Below are positions 23,733 through 35,226 of a stretch of DNA of 64,000 bases, piece after piece. The position numbers were made by a program, and so were the translations under genes. Each line of letters opens with the position of its first letter. The first letter of the stretch is position 1. Under the pieces are notes generated by a model. It searched no databases. It saw only the letters and a program-made list of their open reading frames with translations, and was not told where the DNA came from. The DNA comes from Lepraria neglecta (taxonomy: Eukaryota > Ascomycota > Lecanoromycetes > Lecanorales > Stereocaulaceae). Where the stretch lies: contig CM065646.1 in assembly GCA_033220425.1 (NCBI GenBank), positions 6,083,501-6,147,500 of the forward strand. The letters are read 5' to 3'.

Positions 23733-24303
23733 ACGTCGGCAAAATCAAACCCGGCCCCAGCACCCCCAGGCCAAAGCGCGAGCTGCTTCGGGGGCCCAAG
23801 GCGCCCCGGGCGCCCCTCGGGCCAAGCCACGTGTTTTCAGCCCTATATGGTTTTTTTTGATGTTCGATGATCGACCGGAGCACTCGGGAACCCCACCCTG
23901 GAGCAACCCCGGGGGTTAGCCCCAACGCGGTGCTGGAATCGATCGATTCGGGTGATTTTCTCGCGGGGGTGATGCGCGCAGGGGTTGCGACAGCGGTACG
24001 ACAGCGGTGCAACAGCGGTGCGCGATAGCGGTGCGAGGGTGCAGCAGTGTGCGCCCCGTGGGGGTTGGCCACGGGTGGCTGCGAGACTAGCCAAGGGTAG
24101 CTGCAAGACTAGTCAGGGGGTTTCCGGCGCTATCCTTTACTAATTAAAAGTTGGCCCGGGGCCTGCACGGGGCGCCCTTAGCCGTGATTGGCGTGGCCCC
24201 GGACGCACGTCGGACCGGTTTCTAGGTGAGGCGCCCGAGTGGCCCCGGGCGCCCGCCGGGCGTCTGGGGCCACGTTCGGGCCACCTTCGATTTTGCCGAC
24301 GTA
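23733..24303. mobile_element. GC-rich MITE with TACGTCGG termini, copy 1
   Basis: The left end tacgtcggcaaaatc is matched by an inverted right end gattttgccgacgta at 24289-24303. The interior is strikingly GC-rich (runs of ggcgcccc, cggggcc) inside AT-rich DNA. Open frames on the minus strand here are by-products of the GC content. A related shorter copy is at 34397-34572. If TA is the target duplication, this would be a Tc1/mariner-type MITE; that assignment is inference. Confidence 0.6.
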
Positions 24304-26191
24304 GTGTAGTCATTTTGAAGTTTTCTTGTTTTGATAATATCTAGTATTCTAGCCAATAGAATGATAGTGAATGGAAGAATAATTGTGTTAATTTTAAATC
24401 ACACTTGAACAAAGAACCAGGCAAGACAATATATATAGAGTAGGGTATTATATCCGTTCTATTCGAGCTACCCTCAGCGTCAATATCCAAGTTACTCGAT
24501 TTAAATCAATCCATCCAAATCAATCCATCCCAACAATATTATATCCACAAATCTCATATAACTTCCGCATGGACGCTTCGTTACATTCCTTCCTTTATAT
24601 TATACTATTAGTCTATTTTTGCCTAAAGAAGGCGTTACTAAGAGATATACCTAGTACTACTTTATCGATAATAGCTAGGATTAAGTAGATACCCGTATAA
24701 TATATACTAGATAGGTCGAAAGATCTATTAATACGGATATAGTACTGTGAGGTATACTCCCCGTCAGCGGGCCGTTATCGCTCTATAAGCTAGGCTCCTC
24801 GCTGGCGAACCGTTGCTGCGCTCTAGGGACTGCGTCTCGCTAGCGCTACGATGTCGGACTACGGCTTAGCTCCCCGCTGGCGTTACGCTGCTGTATACAA
24901 AGGTATTTAAAGACGTGAAGTAGTCATATCACTGGCACAGTATAGATGGTTCTATATTAGAACTAATTACTAAGGATCCTCAGGAAAGAAGTGGATAGAC
25001 CGCTCCTTAAGCTTCTTCCTACGGGTAATATATAGCCGCTATCAGGCAGCTAGCGTACTACTAAGAGCCTAGCTCCTGATAGCTACCAAGTCGGTCGAAT
25101 ATTATCCCGATCCACGCTAGCGCTCTGCGTACTAGAAGATATCGGAATAGCTTTACTAATAAAGTAGACCCCTTCTAATATAATAGTTAGTATTATAATT
25201 ATCTCCCCCTTAAGTACTAGCCCTCTAGTATAAACCTGCAGCGGCGCGCGTTTATAGCGCACACCGATAGTAGGGCTAGATAGTTATATATAGAGCTCGT
25301 TAAAAACCTTCTAAAACCCGATAGGAAAAAGGAGGGAAAAGAGTCTCTACTTTACACAAGCTCCGAAATAATATAAGTATAGTTACTACTATAGTAACGA
25401 GATTATAAAGTAAATTTATTTCGAAGTAAATCTTGTATAACGCTGGCTAACCGCTATTACAATATTAAAAACCTCTATAATCTAATACTCCTTTAGTAGG
25501 TATAGACTCTAATTAATAACAGATTATCTCGTCGTAATAATTCTCGATTCCTAAGTAAATAGAGCTATGGCGGAGTCGTTATAAAATAATATTAATATCT
25601 TAATAGTTAATAATAGTAGTAATAGTAGAAGTAAGTATAATTTAATACGCAAGAGCTCCGTTATCGGGGTACTACTAATATTCGCAGTAGCGAACCTCTC
25701 GTATAGACCGTGCCTTCGGGTATAAGTCTAGTACTACCGTAGGCTAGTACCTCTTTATACTCGGTACAAGGGGGTACGATATAGAGTGAACCGTTATATT
25801 ATAGTATAGATATTACTTAACCTTCTACCTGCGTTCCGCTAATATTAAAGATACTACTAGAGTTTAGGGCAGAGGCCCGAGCACTCTCTACTGAATTAGC
25901 TGGTAGTATAGCGACGGCGGGCGTGTCGCGGCCGTTAGTCTAGCGTATTAGGGACCTACTTCAGCAGGTTACTTAGTAGCGTAAGGACTATAGTATAACC
26001 CCCGCCACGTCAGGCCATCGGTCGACTCGGTAGATAGCCGATCTAGAGGGGAGGGTACGGGTATTAGTAAGAAATCTAAATCTGTAAGTTAACTCCGCTA
26101 ACTCGCCGTAGAAGATAAGTTATATCCTATTCTTTCCTTCTCTATCCTTCTATTATACTACTTTTCTTAACTCCGCTTATACGCCTTATAT
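24304..26191. other. RIP-decayed repeat DNA, identity not resolved
   Basis: TA-rich sequence with stops in all frames. 24760-24900 holds short repeats around cgctggcg / cgctagcg. No transposon protein motif could be read on either strand, so no superfamily is assigned. Confidence 0.45.
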
Positions 26192-27175
26192 CTTTCTTCT
26201 AATAATAGATTATGAGGACTTTCGGAGCAATTCCGCACTTGCAGCCAATTAGATTGGCCCTATATTCTGCATTCCCTCTCTCGGCTAGCGCCTTCAACCA
26301 CCAAAAGTTGAATTCGCATCGCAACTTCTTCGCACTGCAACTTCTTCGCACTACTTCCCCGCGCCACATACGCCATATGATATCGAGATGATTTCATATG
26401 TTTTGGAATTAATCATTAGCTTGCTTGCGCATCAAGAATTTTTAGAATCGGCCCATTTGCGCAATAGTTATGAGCAAAAGAAGCGTTTTCGCCATGTTTT
26501 GCATGCACCGCGAGCTCGGTGGCAAATGCCAAGCATTGAGCTGAATGCGCACCGTAACTTCTTTGCAGTACTTCCCCGCGCCACATACGTCATATGATAT
26601 CGAGATGATTTCATAAGTTTTGGAACCAAGCATGCGCTTTCGAACACCGTCGAAATTTTCAAAATCTGTCCATTTGCGCAAAAGTTATGAGCAAAAGAAG
26701 CGTTTTCGCCATGTTTTTCTGGCGGTGCCAGATGCCAAGCACTGAGCTTGGCACCCCCGGACCCTGGAACATCAAAAGTTGAATGCGCACTGCAACTTCT
26801 TCGCAGCAATGCCCCGCGCCACATACGTCATATGATATCATCATAATTTGATAAGTTTTGGAACCAAGCATGCGCTTTCCAATGCAGCTCGAATTTTGAA
26901 ATTTGGCTAAGGTTTGGCTAAGGAAAGCTCAAAAAACATGTTTTTGCCTGCGGACTTCCCTGAAGCTACCCCGCAGCCGCCCCCGAAGCACTAATATATT
27001 AAATCCTTAATAACTTTTGCCCTATTAGGATTAGGGCTTAACTTTATGTATATAAAATATACTATAAATAGAGGGCTTTATAATTCCGCTTAAATCTTCT
27101 AAATCGAGTATAAAATAAGCGAGATATAGCCGTTTTTACGGCAATCTTCTGTGAAGATTACGGGCACTCACTTGT
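26192..27175. repeat. Hairpin-ended interspersed repeat, copy A (984 bp, three internal modules)
   Basis: Begins ctttcttctaataatag and ends with a hairpin (aatcttctgtgaagatt) about 15 bases before cttgt. Inside, a module of about 200-260 bp, starting near cttccccgcgccacatac and containing gttatgagcaaaagaagcg and gttttggaaccaagcatgcg, occurs three times. Copy B (55532-56315) has two modules and copy C (60328-60853) has one. No protein is encoded; the short frames in the modules are shadows. The terminal hairpin and lack of a clear target duplication recall non-autonomous Helitron/Helentron elements, but the class is inference. Confidence 0.7.
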
Positions 27176-27321
27176 ATTATATAATATATATAGCGCGAGG
27201 AACTACTACGAAGAATTTGCGATGCGAATTCAACTTTTGGTAGTTGAAGGCGCTAGCCGAGAGAGGAAATATAGCTCTAAAGAGATATTCTAATTGGCTA
27301 TATATACGAAATTGCTTCGAA
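27176..27321. repeat. Inverted fragment of the hairpin-ended repeat, interrupted by a gypsy element
   Basis: The sequence from about 27200 (gcgatgcgaattcaactttt) is the inverted start of the same repeat as copy A. It stops at 27321 and resumes after the LTR element at 33295-33326 (tcgaatttcc ... ctattattagaagaaa). The gypsy element therefore inserted inside it. Confidence 0.75.
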
Positions 27322-27537
27322 TATCAGGGGCCTGCCTAGAGCGAGTCGATAGGAGTGAAGTATAACTAGAAGAACATATCTAAGGAGAGAAGATAGATAT
27401 ATGAAGCCTGCGCGTCTTGGAGACGCGCCAAGCCGCTAGCCATGAGCAGTGATCGAATATTCGATAACCATATTCGATAACCATGCTCTATACTACGCGT
27501 ATCGGTACCAATAGTAAGCAAAGGCCAAGCCGTGACA
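27322..27537 (-). repeat. 3' LTR of the complete gypsy element
   Basis: 216 bp, near-identical to 33079-33294 with mostly C/T and G/A differences. On the minus strand it begins TGTCACGGCTTGGCC. The C-rich ctaccccccctt on its inner side is the polypurine tract of the minus strand. Confidence 0.9.
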
Positions 27538-27559
27538 CTACCCCCCCTTCAAGCAAGTA

Positions 27560-30500
27560 TCGTTCCTGATGCGGAAGGCAAGACAACTATAGCCGACTCG
27601 GATTACTAGGCTTATCTAGATAACGCGCATAGAAGTCGTCGACAATGTCCTGAGCGTTACCAAATTCGTCACCGTCCGCGTAGTACTATTAGCGGTCCGG
27701 TTATTACTCGTCCTTCTATCGGACCCGGAATTATAGATATCGGTTACAACCGAATAGTCGAGTATCCAAGATATTATCGATCTTCTACTCTTCTTAGTCA
27801 TCTACTATAATAGGCCTTAGTAGTTTAGTTCGCTGACTAGGTAAAGAGTCTATAGCCACTTTTCGTAGTAGACTAGGGTAGAAGACGTTATATATCTATA
27901 TACTTGACGGAAGTTCTAGGCGGTATAATAATCCAACCTTCTCGGATATCCTGAACGGTCCTAGTATCTTATTATCCAGTTTCCTACTTAGACGTTTAGT
28001 ATTTATATTCCGACTAGATAGAAATACTATATCTCCTTCCTCGTATATAATATCGAACCTCTTCTTATTAGCTTGATCCGTCATTCTACTATAGCTTATA
28101 ACGGATTATTTAGTTATAAAGTCAAGGACTCTTGATATATAGTCCGCGATATCATTCGCCTTAGTATACTAGATATACTTATAAGCCGTAGATCTAGCGT
28201 CTATAGGTAGAGAGAAGGATATCTAAGGGTAGAAACCTTTATTAGCAAAGAATAGAGTTATTCTCGTAGCACTAGTAATAGAGTTATTATCTATAAATTC
28301 GGCTATAGGGAGAAGTCGGACCTAATCATCTTATATATACGAGTAATATATTCTCAGGTAACGCTCGACGTCTTGATTAGCCCGTTTCGTCTAACTATTA
28401 GTTTCCGAATAGAACGCCGTAGATAGCTTAGCATTAATCTTCAGTCGCTAATATAGTACCTTCTATACTAATAATACGAACTATAGCCCTCGATTAGAGA
28501 TAATTGACTCTGAGAGACTATACGAGCGGAAGATATATCTTATTAGGATATCGACCGTGGCTTCCGCAGACGTGCCTTAATCGGTTACAATATATAGAGC
28601 GTAGTGGCGCTCTTTGGAAAGCCGATCCACGATAGTATATATAGTATTATACCCTTCCAAGACGGGAAGTCCAGTGATAAAGTCTATAGAGATATCTTAC
28701 TAGCGTTACTCCGGCACCGGTAAAGCCTGTAGTAGCCTATTATATTAGTCTCGAGGGGCCTTACTTCATTAGCAGATATAGCAATTATAGATATAGCGAG
28801 CAATCTCATCTTTTATACTACGCCAGTAGAACTATCTCTTTACTAGCTCAAGCGTCCTATTTCTTCCAGGATAGCCGTATACGGGTTAGTTATAGCTTTC
28901 CCTGATTAGGTCCGTATAGAGCTCAGCTATTACTAGAACCTAAAGACAATCTTTATAGAAGAGTACATTATTATAACTAGAGTAATAACGTAGATTGATT
29001 ATCTCGAATATCTGAGACGGATCCTTCGCGAGGGTATTACGGATACGTCTACAGTCGTTATCTTCCTTATTTACTAGTACTACCCTTACGTATAGAGGTA
29101 AGTCTTTATCAGCTATCGCGTTGATCCGTTTATCTAATATAGTATTATTACTACTACCCCCCTCTTTAAGGTCTCTATCCTCAGAGAATTTCTAAAAATA
29201 CTCTAGAGATAGTAGGGCGCGGTATTGATACTTTTAACGCTTATCTTGGTTATTAGCAGGAACTAAGTTTAGTATACGCGTTAAGGCGTCTACTTTGCCG
29301 TTGGATTTACTACTCCGGTACATGATTTTAAAGTTGAAATCAGCTAATTTCTCTACCTATCGAGCTTAACGGCGCGTTAGCTTCTTTATCTATATAAAGT
29401 ATTTAAGGCTCTTATAATCGGTGAATATTTAGATAGAGATATCAGTTAATTCTAATTTAGGACGCTAGTATTCTAGGCAGCGGATGATTATAAGCAGCTC
29501 CTTATCGTAGATCTTATAGTTATACTCCGCAGGTAGTAGGTTCTTACTATAGAATACAACTAGATAAAGGACTCCGTTATCGTCGGCTTGGGATAGGGCA
29601 TCGCTATTAACGTAATCGGACGAATCTATCTCTAGTACCGCTAGTCGGAATCTATCGTAATACCGAAGTACTAGGGCACTAGTAACTATACTCTTAAGAT
29701 ACTCGAAGGCTGCCTAATATACTTCAGACTACTAGAATAGATAATCCTTTCTAGTAAGTAATACTAAGGGTCTAACCATTTTCGAGAAGTCCTTAATAAA
29801 TCGGCGGTAGAAGTTATAGAAACTAATAAATGCTTGTACCTCCTTTAGACGAGTTAGGGGTTCCTAGTTAATAATAATCTCAACTTTAGAACGGTCTATA
29901 TATAGACCTTCTATTAATATAATCAGTCTGAGGAAGGTTATCTCTCGGACGTAGAATTCGCATTTCTCGATATTAACTTATAGTCCCGCCTCCCGAAGCT
30001 TTAGTAAGACCTTTCGTATATATTACTTATACTCTTTTTCCGTCTTACTATAGATTAGGATATTATCTAGATAGACCTAGTAGAAATCGTTCAGGTATTC
30101 GAAGAGGGTATTATTTATATAGTACTAGAAGGACGCAGGTCTATTAGTTAGGCCAAATAGTAGGATATAGTATTTGAACGCTCCGAATAAGGTGGTAAAC
30201 GTTGTAAAATCTTCGCTATCCGGATATATATAGAGCTTATTAAACGCGGCAATAATATCCAGCTTTATAAGGTATTTATATCTAATAACACAAGTAAATA
30301 TTTCTTCGATAAGCGGTATCGGATAGTAGTTCTAAATCGTAAGGGCGTTAAGTTTCTAATAGTCGACGCAGAAATAGAGACTTCTATCGTGCTTCTAGAT
30401 AAATAGGACTAGTAATATATAGGGAGCTGTACTGGGTAAGATAAAGCCCTTCTTAAGGTTATTATCTAAGTACTCCTTTACCTTTTAGAGCTTAAATCTA

Positions 30501-32700
30501 GATATTAAATATAAGCGACTTTAAAGGGGCTTCTTTCTAGGTTCTAGCTTAATTTTATAATTATATAACCGATATAGTAGGAGTTCCTTTACCTTACTCC
30601 GGTTAAAGATATTAATTAGGTTATAGTATTCCTAGAGAAGCTTCTACTTGACTGTTTCCTCTACTTTTTCCGACACCTTATTAATCTAATCCAGCCTAGA
30701 TCTATTCCGGATTACTTTCTCTATCTCAGCTATCGTTATAGAGAAATATTAGATATTATACTTCTTTTAATTCCTCGCCTATATATAGAAAGCAGGTATA
30801 CTAATTTCGGCGATATCTAGTACCTCGGGTTTCTCAGGTAGCGGAGGCGGAGGATTCGTAGGAATATTTATCATCTAATCTACCTTCTTAGTAGAAGGCT
30901 TAATAAGAGCTTAAGGGGCCCTGATATAGTTATAGCGACCAGGTAGGAAGATAATATAGTTATCGGACATGTCTAGTAGGACCTTATACTTATTCATCTA
31001 TAGCTTATCGAGGATAATATATTAGTTACCTAGGTTAGTAATAAGTATACGCACAGTCGACTTAAGATAGTTACAGACCTTTATAGAAGGGTAAATCGTA
31101 TAGGTAACTAGTTTCTTTCGTATCTTACCGTCATATCTATAGAGGTAGCGCGGTTTAGCAAGAGGTATAGATACGATATTAAGGTAATCGGAAAGTAGTT
31201 ACGCTTCTTTTTCATTAATAAATAAATATATAGTAGTACCAGTATCAGTAAGGGCTTTAGATTAGTATTCCTTTCCTTAAGTAAGTAATATAATAGGGTA
31301 TATAAATGATCTTCTTCTATATAGATTATAGATATCTACTAATAATAGGAATAGCAGGTCCTCAAGGGCGACTTCCCTGAGGACTTCTAGTTTTCCGACT
31401 CCGAGTAGTCTTCTATCTTACTAACGTCGCTAGGTCCCTTCTCCTCTACTCCTTCGTCTACTTCGTCTACTTTATCTACTTTATCCTATATCCTTCAAAT
31501 AGTCTCCTTCCTCTTCTCAGGGCAGTCTATAACAAAATACCCTTCCTTGTCACAAATATAGTATCGCTTAGAGTCTTGTAACTTAGTTAGAGGTCCGTCT
31601 TTGCGAGGTAATATAGGGCGAGGTATAATAACAGCAGTAGGTTCTATAGACTATCGTTTCGCAGGGGGGACATATATAGGTAAGGTACGCCGAGTCGTGG
31701 CTTAGGGGGTCCGAGTTAACGAGCGCGTTGAAGCCGATACTATTCGCTTACACTTCTCACTAATATAGCGCTGTTAATTATCTACCCGCTAATATAAGTC
31801 GCTGAGCTCTTCAAGGTATAGAAGTCGTAAAGGGTAGCTATAATCGTATCTTGCAGGCGGAGATTAACTTTATCCTTTAACTCATCGATTATAGTCTCCT
31901 CGTCTAGCTTTAGATAGTTAGTATATATACGGAACTAGGAGAAGAAGGTAGTAAAGGTATCGGTAGCCTTCTATCTTAGCGTCTTGAAACTACGGCGTAT
32001 ATTATCCTTCTTATTCGGATTCCCTATAATATCGCTTAACATACTAAAGACTTCTTCTAGATTCGTGAAGTACTCGGAATCGTTTATTCGATAGGCTTGG
32101 ATATACTTTACTATAGTACCTCCTATATAAGAGATAACGTAGATTACTTAGGCAGCGTTATCCTTAAAGTAATCCTCGTTAATTATAAGCTTATCGCGAA
32201 TTCGCTAGATCTAGTCCTCGATAGTAAGGTCGCTATCTATCTCGTAATATAGCGGTAGGTCGGGTACCTTTAGTATACGAGTCTTCGAACCGCTAACTAT
32301 TAAACTTAGAGTCTCCTAGCGCTAGGGAGATCTATCCGCTTATAATTCGGTAATACGTTCCTTCTAATAAGTATTCCGATCTTCTAGATCTATATTCTAT
32401 AATTATAGCGTTCGGACCTTCTCTTAAGCTACTTTCTTCTAGTATTAGGCCGATATAGTAGCGTCGTTGGCTCGATCGACCTTATCGACTATATTACTCT
32501 ATTCTTCGATATAGGAGAGGGCGGTATTACGCTCCTAACGGAGTTCTTCGAGGGATTATAGTAGCTAAGCCGGCTGATACTTAGCCTAGTACTATACTTA
32601 AGGTATATTACTAATATCCTATAGAGTTTTAGTATCTTTAGTACCGGTAGACGCGTCTTCAGAGATGACTAATACGTATTAGTATACTTATACTTGTTAT
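27560..32700 (-). pseudogene. Ty3/gypsy Gag-Pol relic
   Basis: Read on the minus strand through many TAG/TAA codons. Reverse transcriptase carries YLDNILIYSKTEKEYK (catalytic YLDD reads YLDN) at about 30030-30080, then IEKCEFYVREITFL. RNase H is around 29490-29640 (YSKNLLPAEYNYKIYDKELL). Integrase has SIISNRGL near 28455-28500. The integrase C-terminal GDIVFLSSRNI with LGPFRI is in the 62-codon open piece 27896-28084. A chromodomain-like tail (YYADGDEFGNAQDIVDDFY) is at about 27610-27680. The part right of about 31400 is protease/Gag-like but too decayed to delimit. The gene is inactive. Confidence 0.85.
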
Positions 32701-33078
32701 AGGATATTGTCGCGCTATTGCTCGGTATCTCGGGGTATAGGTTCGCCTAGTGGGCTTCGTGCTATAGCGTATATAGTCGATTCTTTAGTATAGAGGTGTC
32801 TTTCTTCAACACGGCAACTCGTATTAGCTATAGACAGACTGATATACCTTTCTCTTTCTAGTATGCTCTGTAGAGCTCTTACTATCCTATAGCTAATCGC
32901 GTCTCGACCCTGTCGATATAAATCGGGTGGTATAGCCTCAGTAACTACTCCTGCAGTATAGACTTAGGGACCTTCCACGTCGTTTGTTTAGACTCGCTAA
33001 CTGGCTTACGAGCCCTACCGTTTATTTAACCTCGCTGATAAGCGCACGAGGGCGGGATAAGGATAAGATATGTTCTAA

Positions 33079-33294
33079 TATCAGGGGCCTACCTAGAGCG
33101 AGTCGATAGGGGTGAAGTATAACTAGAAGAACATATCTAAGGAGAGAAGATAGATATATGAAGCCTGCGCGTCTTAGAGACGCGCCAAGCCGCTAGCCAT
33201 AAGCGGTGATCGAACGTTCGATAACCATGTTCGATAACCATGCTCTATACTACGCGTATCGGTACCAACAGTAAGTAAAGGCCAAGCCGTGACA
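33079..33294 (-). repeat. 5' LTR of the complete gypsy element
   Basis: 216 bp, same length as the partner LTR. It is followed at once by the TCGAA duplication. Confidence 0.9.
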
Positions 33295-33326
33295 TCGAAT
33301 TTCCTTATAATCTATTATTAGAAGAA

Positions 33327-34396
33327 ATATAGATCTCTTATACTATATACTAAATATATATTATCTAATTATATACTAGACCCGCTTAGTATCACTTAAA
33401 GCCTACTTTGATCTCTTAAATACCTAGTACCTCTATCTCTATTAAGAATAGTCTATAATACGATACTAGTACGCACGATTCGTAACAATAAACTAGTATC
33501 TCCTTCTCTTCTTTAAGTTTCTCTATCTTCTAGTTTAGCTTTATAGTTTAAGTAGAAAGCTTAGTCTATTTATAAAGCGCTTCGCGTAGTATAACTATCT
33601 TTTTATAATATTTCTTTTATATAGAATAGAGTTTAGCTTTAGAGAAAGCTAATTTATAAAATAACTCTAAAGAGATATACTTAGTATATAAATCGAACTC
33701 CCTTCTAATATAATATTCCTTTAAATAGTATTTATAGTATTAATATCTATATATAATCTTCTTCGTGATAGTAGAGGTAGTAAAGAGACGTCTATAGCGA
33801 ATAGTAGACTAAGAAGATATATTATTATTAAAACGTAGTATAAAGAATAGATAGTAGTTTTTAGGATAAAAACTCTAGAGGAGAGAGCTAATATTATAAG
33901 CTAAAACTATATTTAGAGATATACTTGGAAAAGCGTAGTACTCGTTATAAGACTTAGTATAGTAGTTTATACTTGTCGAACTATAAAAACTATAAATACT
34001 CTAGTTTAGTATAGATTTCCTATATATATATATATATAATACTATTTATTACTTAGAGTATCGTACTTAAGTTCTATTATATTCCTGATAAGTAATAGAT
34101 TTCCTTACTAGATACTAAATATATCTTATTATATACTAGACTAGTCTAGTAATACTTAAAGTCTATTTTATCCTTTTACGAGTATATTCTATCCTAGTAA
34201 AAACAATCTATAATACGATATCGTTACGTACGGTTCGTAACAAGACCTATTAAGAGTCTATATAGAGCGAGTCGATATGGATATAATCTAAATAGAATAC
34301 TAATACTAAAGAAGGAGTATTCTATAAAAGTATACGAGCTAGATATAATAGGTGCGTCAAGTCGTTAATGGAACGGAAACTACTACTAATACAAGG
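33327..34396. repeat. LTR fragments of gypsy family B and decayed DNA
   Basis: 33330-33488 and about 34000-34242 both match the end of the LTR seen at 13356-13775 and 61242-61654, in plus orientation. They include ctagatactaaatat and the terminal ggttcgtaaca (34232-34242). Between them is TA-rich sequence with no readable protein. They may be two LTRs of a deleted element. Confidence 0.55.
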
Positions 34397-34572
34397 TACG
34401 CTCGTAATAGCGACGAGGACAAACCGTTAAGGCTCTCGGGGCCTTTACGCGATAGGCTCGGGGCGTGCGAGGCGTACAGAGCCTCGCGGGCGCTCGTTTA
34501 GACCGCGAAGCCCCTGAAACAGCTCGCGCTTTGGCCCGAGGCTGCTGGGGCCGGGTTCGAATTACCGACGTA
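34397..34572. mobile_element. GC-rich MITE, copy 2 (truncated relative to copy 1)
   Basis: A GC-rich block whose right end ccgggttcgaattaccgacgta resembles the inverted left end of the element at 23733-24303. The left end (tacgctcgtaata) is a diverged match. It lies just before the biosynthetic cluster and marks the switch back to normal composition. Confidence 0.5.
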
Positions 34573-35226
34573 TATTTAAATACATGTTTTTACAGAAACA
34601 GCATATCTATAGCGGCTAGAGCATGCGGTGTCTAACTTCCGCGTCATTTATTATTCCAAGGAGATCACATCTTGTAATCTGATTTCACGCTTTCTATGGT
34701 TCAAGAGACTGACGTAGTAAGTGATACAAGCGATGGGATAAATGGGATCCTTCATCTCCCACGGACGTGTAGAGCTTACTAATATCATCCCAATCGTATC
34801 TCGCCGCACTTCTTGTCATCGCGATATTGTGTCGGAGCTAATTTGTACTAAATGGGTGCTAATTGAGACTACCGCTAATCTACCAATTAGCTGAAGGAAG
34901 TATAGCCGAAGCGCCCGGATACGAAAGATCTGCAGTGAGGCAGTCTAGTCCGAAGGTACTCGGGTAAAGCTCGAGCTCTCGCATAATGACCTGGGTAGTG
35001 TAACGGTGTAAGACCTAGTCAGCTAGATCAGTCGGTGTTGGTAGAGGCTCCCCACAGATCATTGGTTCTCATACTCCCACACTAATTGTATTGCAGTGAT
35101 TGACATTCGTTGCAGATCTGAAATACGTCACTCGATCCTCCACTCATTGCCTTTATCTCTTAAATCTAACCTTCAGCGCTTCGCACACATTTTCAGATAT
35201 AGAGACTTTCTTCCAAGGCCGTCGAT
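34573..35226. promoter_or_regulatory. Upstream region of the first P450
   Basis: Ordinary-composition DNA without a supported gene; short frames at 35096-35332 overlap the P450 start in other frames. It should hold the P450 promoter, but I see no clear regulatory motif. Confidence 0.35.

Larger units (their letters stand above)
27322..33294 (-). mobile_element. Complete Ty3/gypsy LTR retrotransposon, family A, RIP-decayed
   Basis: 5973 bp with two 216 bp LTRs (27322-27537 and 33079-33294) and a 5 bp target duplication TCGAA on each side (27317-27321, 33295-33299). The element reads on the minus strand: 5' LTR at the right, coding region, chromodomain end, polypurine tract (gaagggggggtag) and 3' LTR at the left. 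LTRs are TG...CA before decay; the terminal CA reads TA in both copies at one end. It sits inside a hairpin-ended repeat. Confidence 0.9.

Noticed and set aside
23582-24106. Several minus-strand frames of 80-117 codons
   Set aside because: They lie in or at the edge of the GC-rich MITE, where stop codons are rare by composition; overlapping frames and no motifs.
26388-26871. Repeated 70-118 codon frames on both strands
   Set aside because: They recur with the internal module of the interspersed repeat and are not maintained between modules or copies.
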